DNA of 64,000 nucleotides, taken from Clostridium_AW malenominatum (GTDB lineage Bacteria > Bacillota > Clostridia > Clostridiales > Clostridiaceae). The first letter of the stretch is position 1, and every line of letters starts with the position of its first letter. The stretch lies in contig NZ_BAAACF010000006.1 of assembly GCF_039521365.1 (NCBI RefSeq), positions 1 through 64,000 on the forward strand, written 5' to 3'. Below the pieces are notes generated by a model. That model made no database searches, was not told where the DNA came from, and saw only the letters and a list, made by a program, of their open reading frames with translations. The translations under genes and the position numbers were made by a program. Below are positions 1 through 7,892 of the stretch, one piece after another.

Positions 1-33
1 GTTCGTCCTGAGCCAGGATCAAACTCTCAATTT
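1..33 (-). rRNA. 16S ribosomal RNA, 5' end (partial)
   Basis: The reverse strand reads AAATTGAGAGTTTGATCCTG followed by GCTCAGGACGAAC, the universal 5' end of bacterial 16S rRNA. The gene runs leftwards out of the window, so only about 33 bases are present. The exact mature 5' end is inferred from alignment by memory to the E. coli start. Confidence 0.95.
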
Positions 34-112
34 TAAAGTTGACCTTTTGCTCAAGATGATATATTATCATCCATAATTTTGATTCTTTAAAGAATCGACT
101 GGCTTAATGTAC

Positions 113-132
113 TCTGTTTAATTTTCAAAGAC
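113..132 (-). promoter_or_regulatory. rRNA leader boxA-like antitermination element
   Basis: On the reverse strand the leader contains GTCTTTGAAAATTAAACAGA, which resembles the boxA-containing leader found before many Firmicutes 16S genes. It is preceded by a small hairpin (CGCTT-GA-AGCG near 138-149) and followed by short dyads (54-70 and 82-95) that could be RNase processing stems. The assignment is by resemblance only. Confidence 0.5.
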
Positions 133-156
133 CATATCGCTTGAAGCGACTTCATT

Positions 157-185
157 ATATTATCATTTAAGTTTATTCTTGTCAA
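157..185 (-). promoter_or_regulatory. rRNA promoter (P proximal)
   Basis: On the reverse strand a perfect -35 TTGACA (185-180) is followed by a 17-base spacer and -10 TAATAT (162-157). It lies about 125 bases upstream of the 16S 5' end, as expected for an rRNA operon promoter. Confidence 0.65.
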
Positions 186-303
186 CAATTTTTTAAAATT
201 TTTCATTTAAAACTTGTTGACTTATTTGTCGTCTTTTGGCGACGAAGATTATCTTACCATGATTTAATATTTCTTATAAAACCATAGGTTGCTATCGTTT
301 CAA

Positions 304-332
304 ATTATATTGACTATAATCAGTTTTTTTAA
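304..332 (-). promoter_or_regulatory. possible second upstream rRNA promoter; otherwise empty intergenic DNA 186-551
   Basis: On the reverse strand TTAAAA, a 17-base spacer and a perfect TATAAT (309-304) form a plausible second promoter; tandem promoters are usual for rRNA operons. The rest of 186-551 is AT-rich with no open frame or structured element that I can support. Confidence 0.35.
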
Positions 333-551
333 CTTTATCTCCATATTTCACCTATTGATACACTAGGGTTGTAGTACTTTGATTTTTTCACAAAGATATT
401 AGTATTCTACGTATTTTCCTTTATACTACATGTTTTTTAAAATCTTTCATATAAGCATATCGCTTATTAGTATACCAATTTATATATAATAATATTCTAT
501 ATTTATTTTAACTAATCAACTATTTAACTAAAAATCTTAAAAACTGAAAAT

Positions 552-578
552 AGAAAAAGTAGCTTTCGCTACTTTTCC
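552..578 (-). terminator. rho-independent terminator after ric
   Basis: A stem of nine pairs (AAAAGTAGC/GCTACTTTT) closes a GAAA tetraloop on the reverse strand and is followed by a T-rich tail. It starts directly after the stop codon of the ric gene. Confidence 0.8.
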
Positions 579-1280
579 CTATTTTCTAAGTCTTTGAAAC
601 ATTATATTATTCTCTAAGTGAATGTGATTAAATAAATCTAATTCAATTTCTTGAAGCTTGTCATAAGTGTATTTATATGTGTTGCAACCATCCTCTGGAA
701 CTTCATAATTGTGAGTAATTTTTCTTAATTCTTTTAAAATATCACCTGCTCCAGTATGCTCAGCTTCAAGCTCTTCTATTATCTTATTAGCTCTATCTAA
801 AGTTTCCTTTGAATTATTATTTTCATATGTCTTAATTAATGGGAATACTATTTCCTCTTCCTTTATAAGATGCTCTTCTAATTCCGCTTTTAAGTTATGA
901 AATAATTTGTGCACCTTACTTAATTCAGGGTGATGTTCCCCATGTACTCTTAATATTTTCTTAGTTAATTCGCTAACTTCTGGGAGCTCTTCATTTAAAT
1001 ATTTATGATGCTTATTAATTATATAATCTATCAAATCACTATAGCTTGTGTTTAGCCAATCTACTTCTTCCTTTATAAGAGAGTCCACTTTTTCATACTC
1101 ATCATGAAGTGCTTTTAGTACTTCCTCTTCATTTAAGTTATCTTCCTTTATAGCATCTAGCAGTGGTCTATTTCCTCCGCAGCAAAAATCAATGCCATAT
1201 CTTCTAAACACATCCATGGCCTTTGGAAACTTAACAACTATATCTCCTATTTTATCTGAACTTTTAAATATATTATTCAT
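579..1280 (-). CDS. ric: iron-sulfur cluster repair di-iron protein (RIC/ScdA/YtfE family)
   Basis: This is a 233-residue RIC protein. Residues 1-60 form the ScdA N-terminal domain (DUF542) with the FCCGGN motif near residue 33. The rest is a hemerythrin-like di-iron four-helix bundle, with histidines and glutamates in KHHKYL, GEHHPEL, EEHLIKEEE, EAEHTGAGD and HIHLENNIMF. The family repairs iron-sulfur clusters damaged by nitric oxide or oxidants in the cytoplasm. It diverges from the flavodiiron gene fprA; both face two FNR-type boxes (1346-1381), so joint induction under nitrosative stress is likely. The start has GGAGGG seven bases upstream. Family assignment is secure; regulation is inferred. 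Confidence 0.93.
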   Translation of the reverse strand: MNNIFKSSDKIGDIVVKFPKAMDVFRRYGIDFCCGGNRPLLDAIKEDNLNEEEVLKALHDEYEKVDSLIKEEVDWLNTSYSDLIDYIINKHHKYLNEELPEVSELTKKILRVHGEHHPELSKVHKLFHNLKAELEEHLIKEEEIVFPLIKTYENNNSKETLDRANKIIEELEAEHTGAGDILKELRKITHNYEVPEDGCNTYKYTYDKLQEIELDLFNHIHLENNIMFQRLRK

Positions 1281-1339
1281 TATTCATCCCTCCGAATATT
1301 TTTATTTTATGACTTTATTATACTCAATATGAGCCGTAA

Positions 1340-1387
1340 TAATCTGTGATTTGAATCAAAATAAAAATTGATTTGAATCACGGATTA
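1340..1387. promoter_or_regulatory. twin FNR/CRP-type operator between ric and fprA
   Basis: Two 14-base boxes, GTGATTTGAATCAA (1346-1359) and TTGATTTGAATCAC (1368-1381), match the FNR consensus TTGAT-N4-ATCAA. Their centres are 22 bp apart, two helical turns, and together they form one larger imperfect palindrome spanning 1340-1387. The position between divergent nitric-oxide defence genes, and the FNR-like reading helix of the regulator at 2715-3428, support a cognate pair. Confidence 0.7.
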
Positions 1388-1458
1388 TACCATAAATTAA
1401 AGGTATTATTATATCAAAGTTAACCATAAAACAAATTTTTAAAAAGAGGTGTAATAAT

Positions 1459-2673
1459 ATGAAAAATAATATATTTTGGGTAGGAAAAGTCGATGATAGA
1501 AAGGTTCCCTTTCATAGACTTACTTTAGAAAAAGGAACTACTTATAATTCTTACTTATTAAAGACAGAAAAACCAACTATTATAGATACTGTGGACATAA
1601 TGTACTCTAGGGAATTTGTAGAAAACCTTAAAGAACATATTAATATAGAAGATATAAAATATGTAGTAATCAACCATGTAGAACCCGACCACGCTGGAGC
1701 ATTACCTGCTCTGCTTAATAAAGCAAAAAATGCTACTATAGTAACTACTGAAAAAGCTAGGGAATTATTAAACGGAATGTTTAAGCTTCATAGTAGAGAG
1801 TACTTAATAATAAAGGATGGAGATACTTTAGACATAGGAGGAAAAACTTTAAAATTCTTCGAAACTCCTTACCTTCATACTGAAGAAACTATGATAACCT
1901 ATGCTATAGAAGACAAAGTTTTATTCCCTTGTGATATATTTAGTACTCACATTGCTACTACTGATTTATTTAACGACTTAGCTAAAGAAGATATTGATGA
2001 AGATTTTAAGGTTTACTATAGCCTTATTATGAGTCCTCATAGAAATTATGTACAAGATATGATAGGCAAAATTAAAAATTTAGATATTGAAATGATTGCT
2101 CCTTCCCACGGCTTTGTTCTTAGAGAAAATGTTCAAAAATATATTGATTTGTATGACAGAATGAGTAGCATTCCTAATAAAAATTTAGAGAAAAAAGCCT
2201 TGATATTATATAGTTCCATGACTGGAAACACTGGAAAGATTGGGGAAGACATTGGTGAAGGTTTAAGAAATTTAGGAATAGACTCTAAAGTTATAAATGT
2301 GAAATCCTCTTCCTTTGAAGAAATTAAGAGCCAAGTAGAAGAAGCTAATCTAGTTCTTTTAGGTAGCTCTACAAGATATGGAGATATGATAGGAAACATT
2401 GAAGAAATCCTTAAGAAAATCACAAAATTAGATTTATCAAATAAATATTTATCCTCCTTTGGTTCCTATGGCTGGAGTGGAGAAGCTATTGAAATAATAA
2501 ATGATTATTTAAAAACTACCAATGGTAAACTTTTAGATACTTCATACATTATAAAGGCTACTGGAGATAACTCCATAAAGCTTCCTTTAAGAATGAGTTT
2601 TTATGATGATAAGGAAGGTAAAGAGCTTTCTATAAAAACTGGTAGAGCCTTAGGTGAGCTATTATTAAAATAA
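1459..2673 (+). CDS. fprA: flavodiiron protein (FprA-type NO/O2 reductase)
   Basis: A 404-residue flavodiiron protein. Residues 1-250 are a metallo-beta-lactamase-like di-iron domain with the ligand motif HVEPDHAG near residue 79 and later His/Asp ligands (TPYLHT, PCDIFSTH, PSHG). Residues about 251-404 are a flavodoxin domain with FMN loop SSMTGNTGKIG. It lacks the C-terminal rubredoxin and flavin reductase extensions of longer relatives. The family reduces O2 to water or NO to N2O using rubredoxin-derived electrons. AGAGGTG precedes the ATG. It is monocistronic, with its own terminator, and shares FNR-type boxes with the divergent ric gene. Confidence 0.95.
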   Translation: MKNNIFWVGKVDDRKVPFHRLTLEKGTTYNSYLLKTEKPTIIDTVDIMYSREFVENLKEHINIEDIKYVVINHVEPDHAGALPALLNKAKNATIVTTEKARELLNGMFKLHSREYLIIKDGDTLDIGGKTLKFFETPYLHTEETMITYAIEDKVLFPCDIFSTHIATTDLFNDLAKEDIDEDFKVYYSLIMSPHRNYVQDMIGKIKNLDIEMIAPSHGFVLRENVQKYIDLYDRMSSIPNKNLEKKALILYSSMTGNTGKIGEDIGEGLRNLGIDSKVINVKSSSFEEIKSQVEEANLVLLGSSTRYGDMIGNIEEILKKITKLDLSNKYLSSFGSYGWSGEAIEIINDYLKTTNGKLLDTSYIIKATGDNSIKLPLRMSFYDDKEGKELSIKTGRALGELLLK

Positions 2674-2698
2674 GTGTGGACTTCCACACTTATTTTTT
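2672..2698. terminator. terminator between fprA and the FNR-type gene
   Basis: The inverted repeat AAGTGTGGA/TCCACACTT overlaps the fprA stop and is followed by ATTTTTT on the forward strand. The convergent gene ends at 2715, so it may serve both directions. Confidence 0.75.
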
Positions 2699-2714
2699 AG
2701 TTTAACTTTATATA

Positions 2715-3428
2715 TTAAATTAAGTCCTTTAAATATTCCATGTCTTTTATAATAATTTTTTTATTTCCTACTATATTTATTACTCCTGCCTCTTCCATGG
2801 AAGTCAAAGTTCTACTTACCGTCTCCCTAGTAATTCCAGCAAAATTACCCATGTCCTCTCTATTAATAGGCAAATCTATAACTATACCCTCTTTTTCCTT
2901 ATGTCCAAAATCCTCAACAAGGTTTAGTAAAAGACTTCCTACTCTAGTTTCCACGTCCTTTGTGCTAAGCATTTGAACCAAATGTTCTAAATTAACCACT
3001 CTATCATGGACTTTTTCTAATATTTTTAGAGTTATGCTAGGGTTATTTATAAGTATATTATCAAAGTCTTCCTTGCTTAAAGTACATATGGAAGTATCCT
3101 CTAAGGCTTCTCCATTAAACTCAAATTTCCCTCTCTTTAAAAGGTTAAGCTCTCCAATAGAATCTCCCTCGGATAGAAGATAAAGAATTTGTTCCTTTCC
3201 TTCCTTAGTATACTTAAAAACCTTTATTTTCCCTTTATTTATAATATAAAGTTTATCCCAAGTATCTCCTTCAAAAAAGATACTTTGCCCCTTTTTATAT
3301 TTTCTAGTAATGATTAATTTTGATATTTCTTCAAATTGTTCTAATCCAAGGGTTGAAAATATAAATACCTTGGAGGCACAGTATTTTTCACCGCCACATC
3401 CACAGCTGCAAGTTGAACACTTTGGCAT
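2715..3428 (-). CDS. FNR-type transcriptional regulator (Crp/Fnr family) with iron-sulfur ligand cysteines
   Basis: A 237-residue Crp/Fnr regulator. The N-terminus carries Cys4, 7, 9, 11 and 17, and Cys115 sits in ALEDTSICTL, the place of the fourth cluster ligand of E. coli FNR. Residues 22-130 are the cyclic-nucleotide-type beta barrel and 160-230 the winged helix. The reading helix ITRETVSR has the Glu-x-x-Ser-Arg pattern that in FNR reads TTGAT-N4-ATCAA. This predicts binding to the twin boxes upstream of ric/fprA. A GTG lies 9 bases upstream, but AAGGAAGG is placed correctly for the ATG at 3428. It is last in the ddl-mocR-fnr run. An [4Fe-4S] O2/NO sensor is inferred. Confidence 0.85.
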   Translation of the reverse strand: MPKCSTCSCGCGGEKYCASKVFIFSTLGLEQFEEISKLIITRKYKKGQSIFFEGDTWDKLYIINKGKIKVFKYTKEGKEQILYLLSEGDSIGELNLLKRGKFEFNGEALEDTSICTLSKEDFDNILINNPSITLKILEKVHDRVVNLEHLVQMLSTKDVETRVGSLLLNLVEDFGHKEKEGIVIDLPINREDMGNFAGITRETVSRTLTSMEEAGVINIVGNKKIIIKDMEYLKDLI

Positions 3429-3433
3429 AGCTT

Positions 3434-4876
3434 TCACCTTCCTTTAATATAAGAAGCTTCTTCCCCAATTATTTTTATTCCTTCATTAATTTCCTCTAGT
3501 GAATTTCTAGAAAAACCAATTCTTAAGGTGTCTCTTCCCCCTCCATCTGTATAAAAAATATCTCCTGGGGTAAATATTACTCCTCTTTTTAAACATCTAT
3601 CTAGAAGTTCCCTTGAATCTATATCTTTTAGTTTAACAAAAATATAAAGACCTCCATTGCCAAGCACATAAACATTAGGAATATACTTTTCTGAAAGACT
3701 TTTAGCAAGTTCATATTTCTCTTTATAAATATTCCTAACCTTTTTTACGTATTTCTCAAAAGCACCGCTATTCATATACTCGTACAATATGGCTTGATCT
3801 AAGAAGGAAGTGTGTATATTTCTACTTCTCTTTACACTTTCGCAAATATCTATTAGCTTCTTATCTGCAAATATCCATCCAATTCTCATGCCTGGAAATA
3901 ATATTTTTGAAAGACTGCCTATATAAATTATCGAATTTTCTTCACCGCTTATGGCAGCCAGTGGAGCTATATGAGTACCTAAATGTTGTAATTCCTCATT
4001 AAATCCGTCTTCAATAATTGGTATTTTATATTCTTTCAATTTATTATAAAGAATTTCTCTTCCTTCAAAGGACATTACTGTTCCAGTAGGATTGTGATAA
4101 GAAGGAATGACGTAGGCAAGCTTTATATCTTCACTTAACTTTTCATCTAAGTGGGCTAAGTCTAATCCTTTTTCATCCATATCTACCCCTACAATATCTA
4201 AACCATATAATTTCATCAGTTTTATAGCAGTATTATGGGTAGGGTTTTCACAAAGAATTTTATCTCCCCTATTAGTTAAAGAAGATAGTATTATGTCAAA
4301 GCCTTCAGTAAAGCCATTGGTTATTAATATTTCTTTACCCTTAGTGCTTACACCCTTTTCCTCCATATACTTCATTAAATAATCTATTAAATACTTATAT
4401 CCTCTAGCATATCCATAATTTAATATTTTTTCCCCTTCCAGGGCAATTCTATTTAAAAAAGCTCTTTTTAGCTCTTCCACATCAAACAAACTTTCATCAG
4501 GGGCAATACTTCTAAAAGAAATCATACCCCTTTTGTATAATTGTTCATGCTTCATAATATCTAATTCTTCTGCTTTATTTCCAAAGTCATTAATCTTTTT
4601 TGTCCAATCTACATGCCATTCTTTATTTTTGTTTATCTTTATCCTAGAAACAAAGGTACCTTTTCCTTTTTCAGTATACACAAGGGCATTATCCTCTAGC
4701 ATTTCATATACTTTCATTACTGTATTTCTACTTACCTTCATAATTGATGCCATTTCCCTTGTAGAAGGAAGCTTGCTACCCATTGGAAGCATACCATTTT
4801 CAATAATTTCCTTTATATAATTATAAATTTGAAAATATGAACTTTCCCCATGCTGAATATTTATATTATGAAACAT
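3434..4876 (-). CDS. MocR-type regulator (GntR DNA-binding plus aminotransferase-like domain)
   Basis: A 480-residue MocR/GabR-family protein. Residues 10-75 are a GntR winged helix (LPSTREMASIMKVSRNTV). Residues 115-475 are a fold-type I aminotransferase domain with the PLP lysine in IYIGSLSK and Asp/Asn ligands in IPSYHNPTG and IIEDGF. Such proteins bind DNA and use PLP as effector rather than for catalysis. The gene starts 9 bases after the ddl stop. MocR-type DdlR in Brevibacillus controls a D-Ala-D-Ala ligase gene, so a DdlR-like role controlling cell-wall D-alanine metabolism is a reasonable inference. GAGGTGA precedes the ATG. Confidence 0.85.
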   Translation of the reverse strand: MFHNINIQHGESSYFQIYNYIKEIIENGMLPMGSKLPSTREMASIMKVSRNTVMKVYEMLEDNALVYTEKGKGTFVSRIKINKNKEWHVDWTKKINDFGNKAEELDIMKHEQLYKRGMISFRSIAPDESLFDVEELKRAFLNRIALEGEKILNYGYARGYKYLIDYLMKYMEEKGVSTKGKEILITNGFTEGFDIILSSLTNRGDKILCENPTHNTAIKLMKLYGLDIVGVDMDEKGLDLAHLDEKLSEDIKLAYVIPSYHNPTGTVMSFEGREILYNKLKEYKIPIIEDGFNEELQHLGTHIAPLAAISGEENSIIYIGSLSKILFPGMRIGWIFADKKLIDICESVKRSRNIHTSFLDQAILYEYMNSGAFEKYVKKVRNIYKEKYELAKSLSEKYIPNVYVLGNGGLYIFVKLKDIDSRELLDRCLKRGVIFTPGDIFYTDGGGRDTLRIGFSRNSLEEINEGIKIIGEEASYIKGR

Positions 4877-4885
4877 AATTTCACC

Positions 4886-5791
4886 TCATGAATTACCCTT
4901 TTTTAAAGAGGATTCTATGATTTTATCTAATAATTCACTAAAACTTAATCCATGAGCCTCAGCACTTTTAGGAAAAAGACTGTTTTTAGTCATACCAGGC
5001 AAAGTATTAATTTCTAGCACATAAATTTCCTCTTCTCTTATTATAATATCAATTCTAGCATAAACACTCAACTTAAAACTATTCCAAGATTTTTTGCAGG
5101 CCTCCTCTACCTTTTTATATAACTTTTCAGGTAGATTTATTGGAGTCTCTTCTGCTCCTCCATCATCATATTTTGAGGAATAATCAAAAATTTCCTTATT
5201 AGTTTTTATAGATAATATAGGTAATAACTGCCCATCTAACATACAGCATGTTATTTCCTCGCCCTTTATAAATTCTTCAATCATAACTTCTTCATCGTAT
5301 TTTAAGGCTTCTTCTATAGAATCTTTTAATTCATCCATATTATGAATTAAAGCAACTCCAATACTTGATCCTCCATTATTAGGTTTAACGATTAAAGGGA
5401 GCCCAATTTCCTTAATTTTATCTAAATCTATTTTTTCTCCCCTTCTTATCATTATCCATTTAGGAGTGGCTATATTATCGGATGAAATTATCTTTTTACA
5501 CATATTTTTATCCATACATAGAGCACTACTAAGCACTCCTGACCCTGAATATGGCACATCCATACTATCGAGTATTGCTTGAATTTTTCCATCCTCTCCA
5601 AAGGTACCGTGAAGAGCTATAAAAGCAAACTCCAAGCACTTCACTCTATCTATTAATTCATATTTAGTATTTATAGGAATAGGTAATACCTCATATTTGT
5701 GTTTATCTAAACTATCTATAATATATTTTCCTGTTAATTGAGAAATTTCTTTTTCAGTAGAAACTCCTCCCATTACTACACCAATTTGCAT
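4886..5791 (-). CDS. ddl: D-alanine--D-alanine ligase
   Basis: A 301-residue ATP-grasp ligase joining two D-alanines for peptidoglycan precursors. It shows the N-terminal VVMGGVSTEKEIS signature, FIALHGTFGEDG near residue 77, PYSGSGVLSSALCMDK, the ATP-grasp IVKPNNGGSSIGV, EEFIKGEEIT, and the metal-binding EINTLPGMTKNS near the C-terminus. The length is usual for the family. TGGAGG lies upstream of the ATG. It is the first gene of a run with a MocR-type regulator and the FNR-type gene. Confidence 0.95.
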   Translation of the reverse strand: MQIGVVMGGVSTEKEISQLTGKYIIDSLDKHKYEVLPIPINTKYELIDRVKCLEFAFIALHGTFGEDGKIQAILDSMDVPYSGSGVLSSALCMDKNMCKKIISSDNIATPKWIMIRRGEKIDLDKIKEIGLPLIVKPNNGGSSIGVALIHNMDELKDSIEEALKYDEEVMIEEFIKGEEITCCMLDGQLLPILSIKTNKEIFDYSSKYDDGGAEETPINLPEKLYKKVEEACKKSWNSFKLSVYARIDIIIREEEIYVLEINTLPGMTKNSLFPKSAEAHGLSFSELLDKIIESSLKKGNS

Positions 5792-5907
5792 ATAAAAAAC
5801 CTCCAGGTATACTATATCAATTATATTTTATTCTTAAACCTCTAAAAATGAAAGAACCACCTAAGACATAATTTAAAGTTCTAGTGGCTTTTAATTTATA
5901 ATATGTA

Positions 5908-5936
5908 TTGATTTAGTTAAAATAAAATTATATAAT
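5908..5936 (+). promoter_or_regulatory. promoter of the marR-fetA-fetB operon
   Basis: TTGATT (5908-5913), a 17-base spacer and a perfect TATAAT (5931-5936) form a strong sigma-A promoter about 50 bases before the marR start. Confidence 0.75.
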
Positions 5937-5943
5937 TATAATA

Positions 5944-5976
5944 TATTCGTATGCAGAATAATTCATTTAACGAATA
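5944..5976 (+). promoter_or_regulatory. inverted repeat at the marR transcription start (likely operator)
   Basis: TATTCGT (5944-5950) and ACGAATA (5970-5976) are perfect inverted repeats just downstream of the -10 box, at the predicted transcription start. Location suggests autorepression by the MarR protein encoded next; the 19-base gap is longer than in a typical single MarR site. Confidence 0.5.
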
Positions 5977-5993
5977 ATAAAGGAGTAATAAAA

Positions 5994-6425
5994 ATGAATG
6001 AATTAACATTAGTCCATAAGCTTTTAGATCTTTTAAAATATAAAGAAATGTATCAATTAGAAAGTTCAAAGCTTCCTCCCTCTGATATGTATGTCTTAGA
6101 AAGATTATATTTTAATAATCCTTTAAAGTTTGCCGATATATCAAAAAAATATACTATCCCTCCCTCAACACTAACGGGTATACTGGATAGACTTGAAAAG
6201 AAAAATTTGATACTAAGATTAAGAAGTATTGAGGATAGAAGAAGCATTGAAATAAAAGTAACAGATAAAGGTGAAGAAATTATAAAAAAACACATAAAAG
6301 AAGATGAATGTTTTATTAATAATCTATTAGATTCACTAGACATTAATAAGAGAGAGGTTTTTTTATCCCTATTAGAAGAATTAATATGTAATACAAATAA
6401 AGAAAATCTATTTAAAGAAATTTAA
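5994..6425 (+). CDS. MarR family transcriptional regulator
   Basis: A 143-residue winged-helix repressor. The core helix-turn-helix is at residues 48-75 (FADISKKYTIPPSTLTGILD) and the wing contains the family signature RLRSIEDRRSIEIKVTDKG. AAGGAGT precedes the ATG. It is the first gene of an operon with fetA and fetB, with 9 bases to fetA, and an inverted repeat overlaps its transcription start. It probably senses metal or a metal-linked signal, which cannot be decided from sequence. Confidence 0.88.
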   Translation: MNELTLVHKLLDLLKYKEMYQLESSKLPPSDMYVLERLYFNNPLKFADISKKYTIPPSTLTGILDRLEKKNLILRLRSIEDRRSIEIKVTDKGEEIIKKHIKEDECFINNLLDSLDINKREVFLSLLEELICNTNKENLFKEI

Positions 6426-6434
6426 GGAGGTACT

Positions 6435-7085
6435 ATGTTAAGCTTTTCAAGTGTTTATTATAAAAATGACGAAAAAACCATATTAAAAGATATACACATC
6501 CATATTGAAAGTGGAGACTATATCTCCATTGTAGGTCCCTCTGGCAGTGGAAAAAGTACATTTTTAAAGCTATGCAATAATTTAATATCGCCCACTAATG
6601 GAACTATATTATATAATCATAAAAATATTTTAGAGTATAATCCTATTGAGCTTAGAAAAGAAATTAGCTACTGTTTTCAAATTCCCCATTTGTTTGGAGA
6701 TAGGGTAATAGATAATCTTATTTTTCCTTTCAACATAAGAAACAAACAATTAAATATGGACAAAATAAAAGAGCTTTGTAACTTATTTAACTTAAATAAA
6801 GAAATACTAAATGAAAAAATTATAAACCTTTCTGGTGGAGAAAAACAAAGAATTGCTTTAATGAGAAATCTAATTTTTCCTTCTCATATATTGCTACTAG
6901 ATGAAATCACTTCGTCTTTAGACGGTGAAAACACTAAAATTATTGAAGATATAATACATGAATTAAATAAAACTGGAACCACCATCCTTTGGGTAACCCA
7001 CAGCAAAGAACAAAGTATTAAACACGCAAACAAGCTTTTAACTATAGAAAATAGCGAAATTAAGTCCTTGGAGGTGTTAAGATGA
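6435..7085 (+). CDS. fetA: ABC transporter ATP-binding protein, FetA/YbbL type
   Basis: A 216-residue ATPase with Walker A GPSGSGKST (residue 35), Q-loop CFQIPHLFG, signature LSGGEKQR, Walker B LLLDEITSSLD and H-loop VTHS. The partner gene identifies the subtype: FetA-FetB exports iron or protects against metal/peroxide stress in E. coli. TAAGGAGG overlaps the end of marR. The stop overlaps the fetB start (ATGA), indicating translational coupling. Confidence 0.85.
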   Translation: MLSFSSVYYKNDEKTILKDIHIHIESGDYISIVGPSGSGKSTFLKLCNNLISPTNGTILYNHKNILEYNPIELRKEISYCFQIPHLFGDRVIDNLIFPFNIRNKQLNMDKIKELCNLFNLNKEILNEKIINLSGGEKQRIALMRNLIFPSHILLLDEITSSLDGENTKIIEDIIHELNKTGTTILWVTHSKEQSIKHANKLLTIENSEIKSLEVLR

Positions 7086-7843
7086 ATTCCAATGCTAATA
7101 TGAATACTTACTCTTTACTCTTTAGCTCTTCTTTAATAATAATATCTATATTTTTTTCCTACAAAGAAAAATTAGGCTTAGAAAAGGAAACCTTAATTGG
7201 AGTAATTAGAGCCATAGTTCAGCTTACTTTAGTTGGTTATGTTTTGGATTTAATATTTAACATAGAAAACCCCATTTATACAACTTTGCTACTATTATTT
7301 ATGACCTTAAATGCTTCTTATAATGCTGGGAAAAGAGGAACTGGAATAAAGTCAAAATTTATTATATCTTTTTTATCTATATTCTTAGGAGCCTTTATTA
7401 CTTTATCAATACTACTTTTAGCAGGAACTATCAAATATGAACCCAGCCAAATGATTCCAGTAGGTGGTATGATAATTAGTAATGCCATGATTGCTATAGG
7501 CCTTTGTTATAAACAATTATTGGGGAATTTTAAAAATAAAAGAGAGGAAGTAGAAGCTAAATTAGCTCTAGGAGCTGATATAAAAATCTCTTCTGTGGAA
7601 ATCATAAGGGACTCCATAAAAACAGGAATGATGCCTACTATAGATTCTATGAAAACCTTAGGAATTGTAGCTCTCCCTGGGATGATGACAGGCTTAATAC
7701 TTGCTGGCACCTCCCCAGTAGAAGCCATAAAGTTTCAATTAATGGTAACTTTCATGATGCTCTCCACTACTTCAATCTCCTCCTATTTAGCCTGCTATTT
7801 AGCATATAGAGGATTTTTCAATGAAAGAAAACAACTTTTGTAA
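7082..7843 (+). CDS. fetB: iron export permease FetB/YbbM (UPF0014)
   Basis: A 253-residue membrane permease of the FetB family. It has about seven hydrophobic segments and the conserved cytoplasmic stretch EAKLALGADIKIS, then MMPTIDSMKTLGIVALPGMMTG, which is diagnostic. It pairs with FetA as the membrane half of an ABC exporter. The start overlaps the fetA stop by four bases. Substrate (iron or another metal) is known only for the E. coli homologue. Confidence 0.88.
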   Translation: MNSNANMNTYSLLFSSSLIIISIFFSYKEKLGLEKETLIGVIRAIVQLTLVGYVLDLIFNIENPIYTTLLLLFMTLNASYNAGKRGTGIKSKFIISFLSIFLGAFITLSILLLAGTIKYEPSQMIPVGGMIISNAMIAIGLCYKQLLGNFKNKREEVEAKLALGADIKISSVEIIRDSIKTGMMPTIDSMKTLGIVALPGMMTGLILAGTSPVEAIKFQLMVTFMMLSTTSISSYLACYLAYRGFFNERKQLL

Positions 7844-7847
7844 TATT

Positions 7848-7892
7848 AAAAGGACCCCTTTAAGTCCCTAAAACTTTTAGAGGTCTTTTTCG
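7848..7892. terminator. weak bidirectional terminator between fetB and the sigma-54 activator
   Basis: An imperfect stem (AAAGGACC near 7849 with GGTCTTTT near 7882) lies between the convergent genes and overlaps the end of the activator gene. T-rich tails exist on both strands. Confidence 0.4.

Noticed and set aside
54..72. Hairpin GATGATA-TAT-TATCATC near the rRNA leader considered as a terminator
   Set aside because: There is no T-run after it in the direction of rRNA transcription and it lies in the leader; more likely a processing stem.
2133..2423. Long reverse-strand open frame inside fprA
   Set aside because: It lies wholly within the well-supported flavodiiron gene, has no ribosome binding site and shows AT-rich shadow composition.
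5850..5892. Possible hairpin (ACCAC...GTGG) between ddl and marR
   Set aside because: Pairing is only four to five bases with a long loop; both genes diverge from it, so no terminator is expected.
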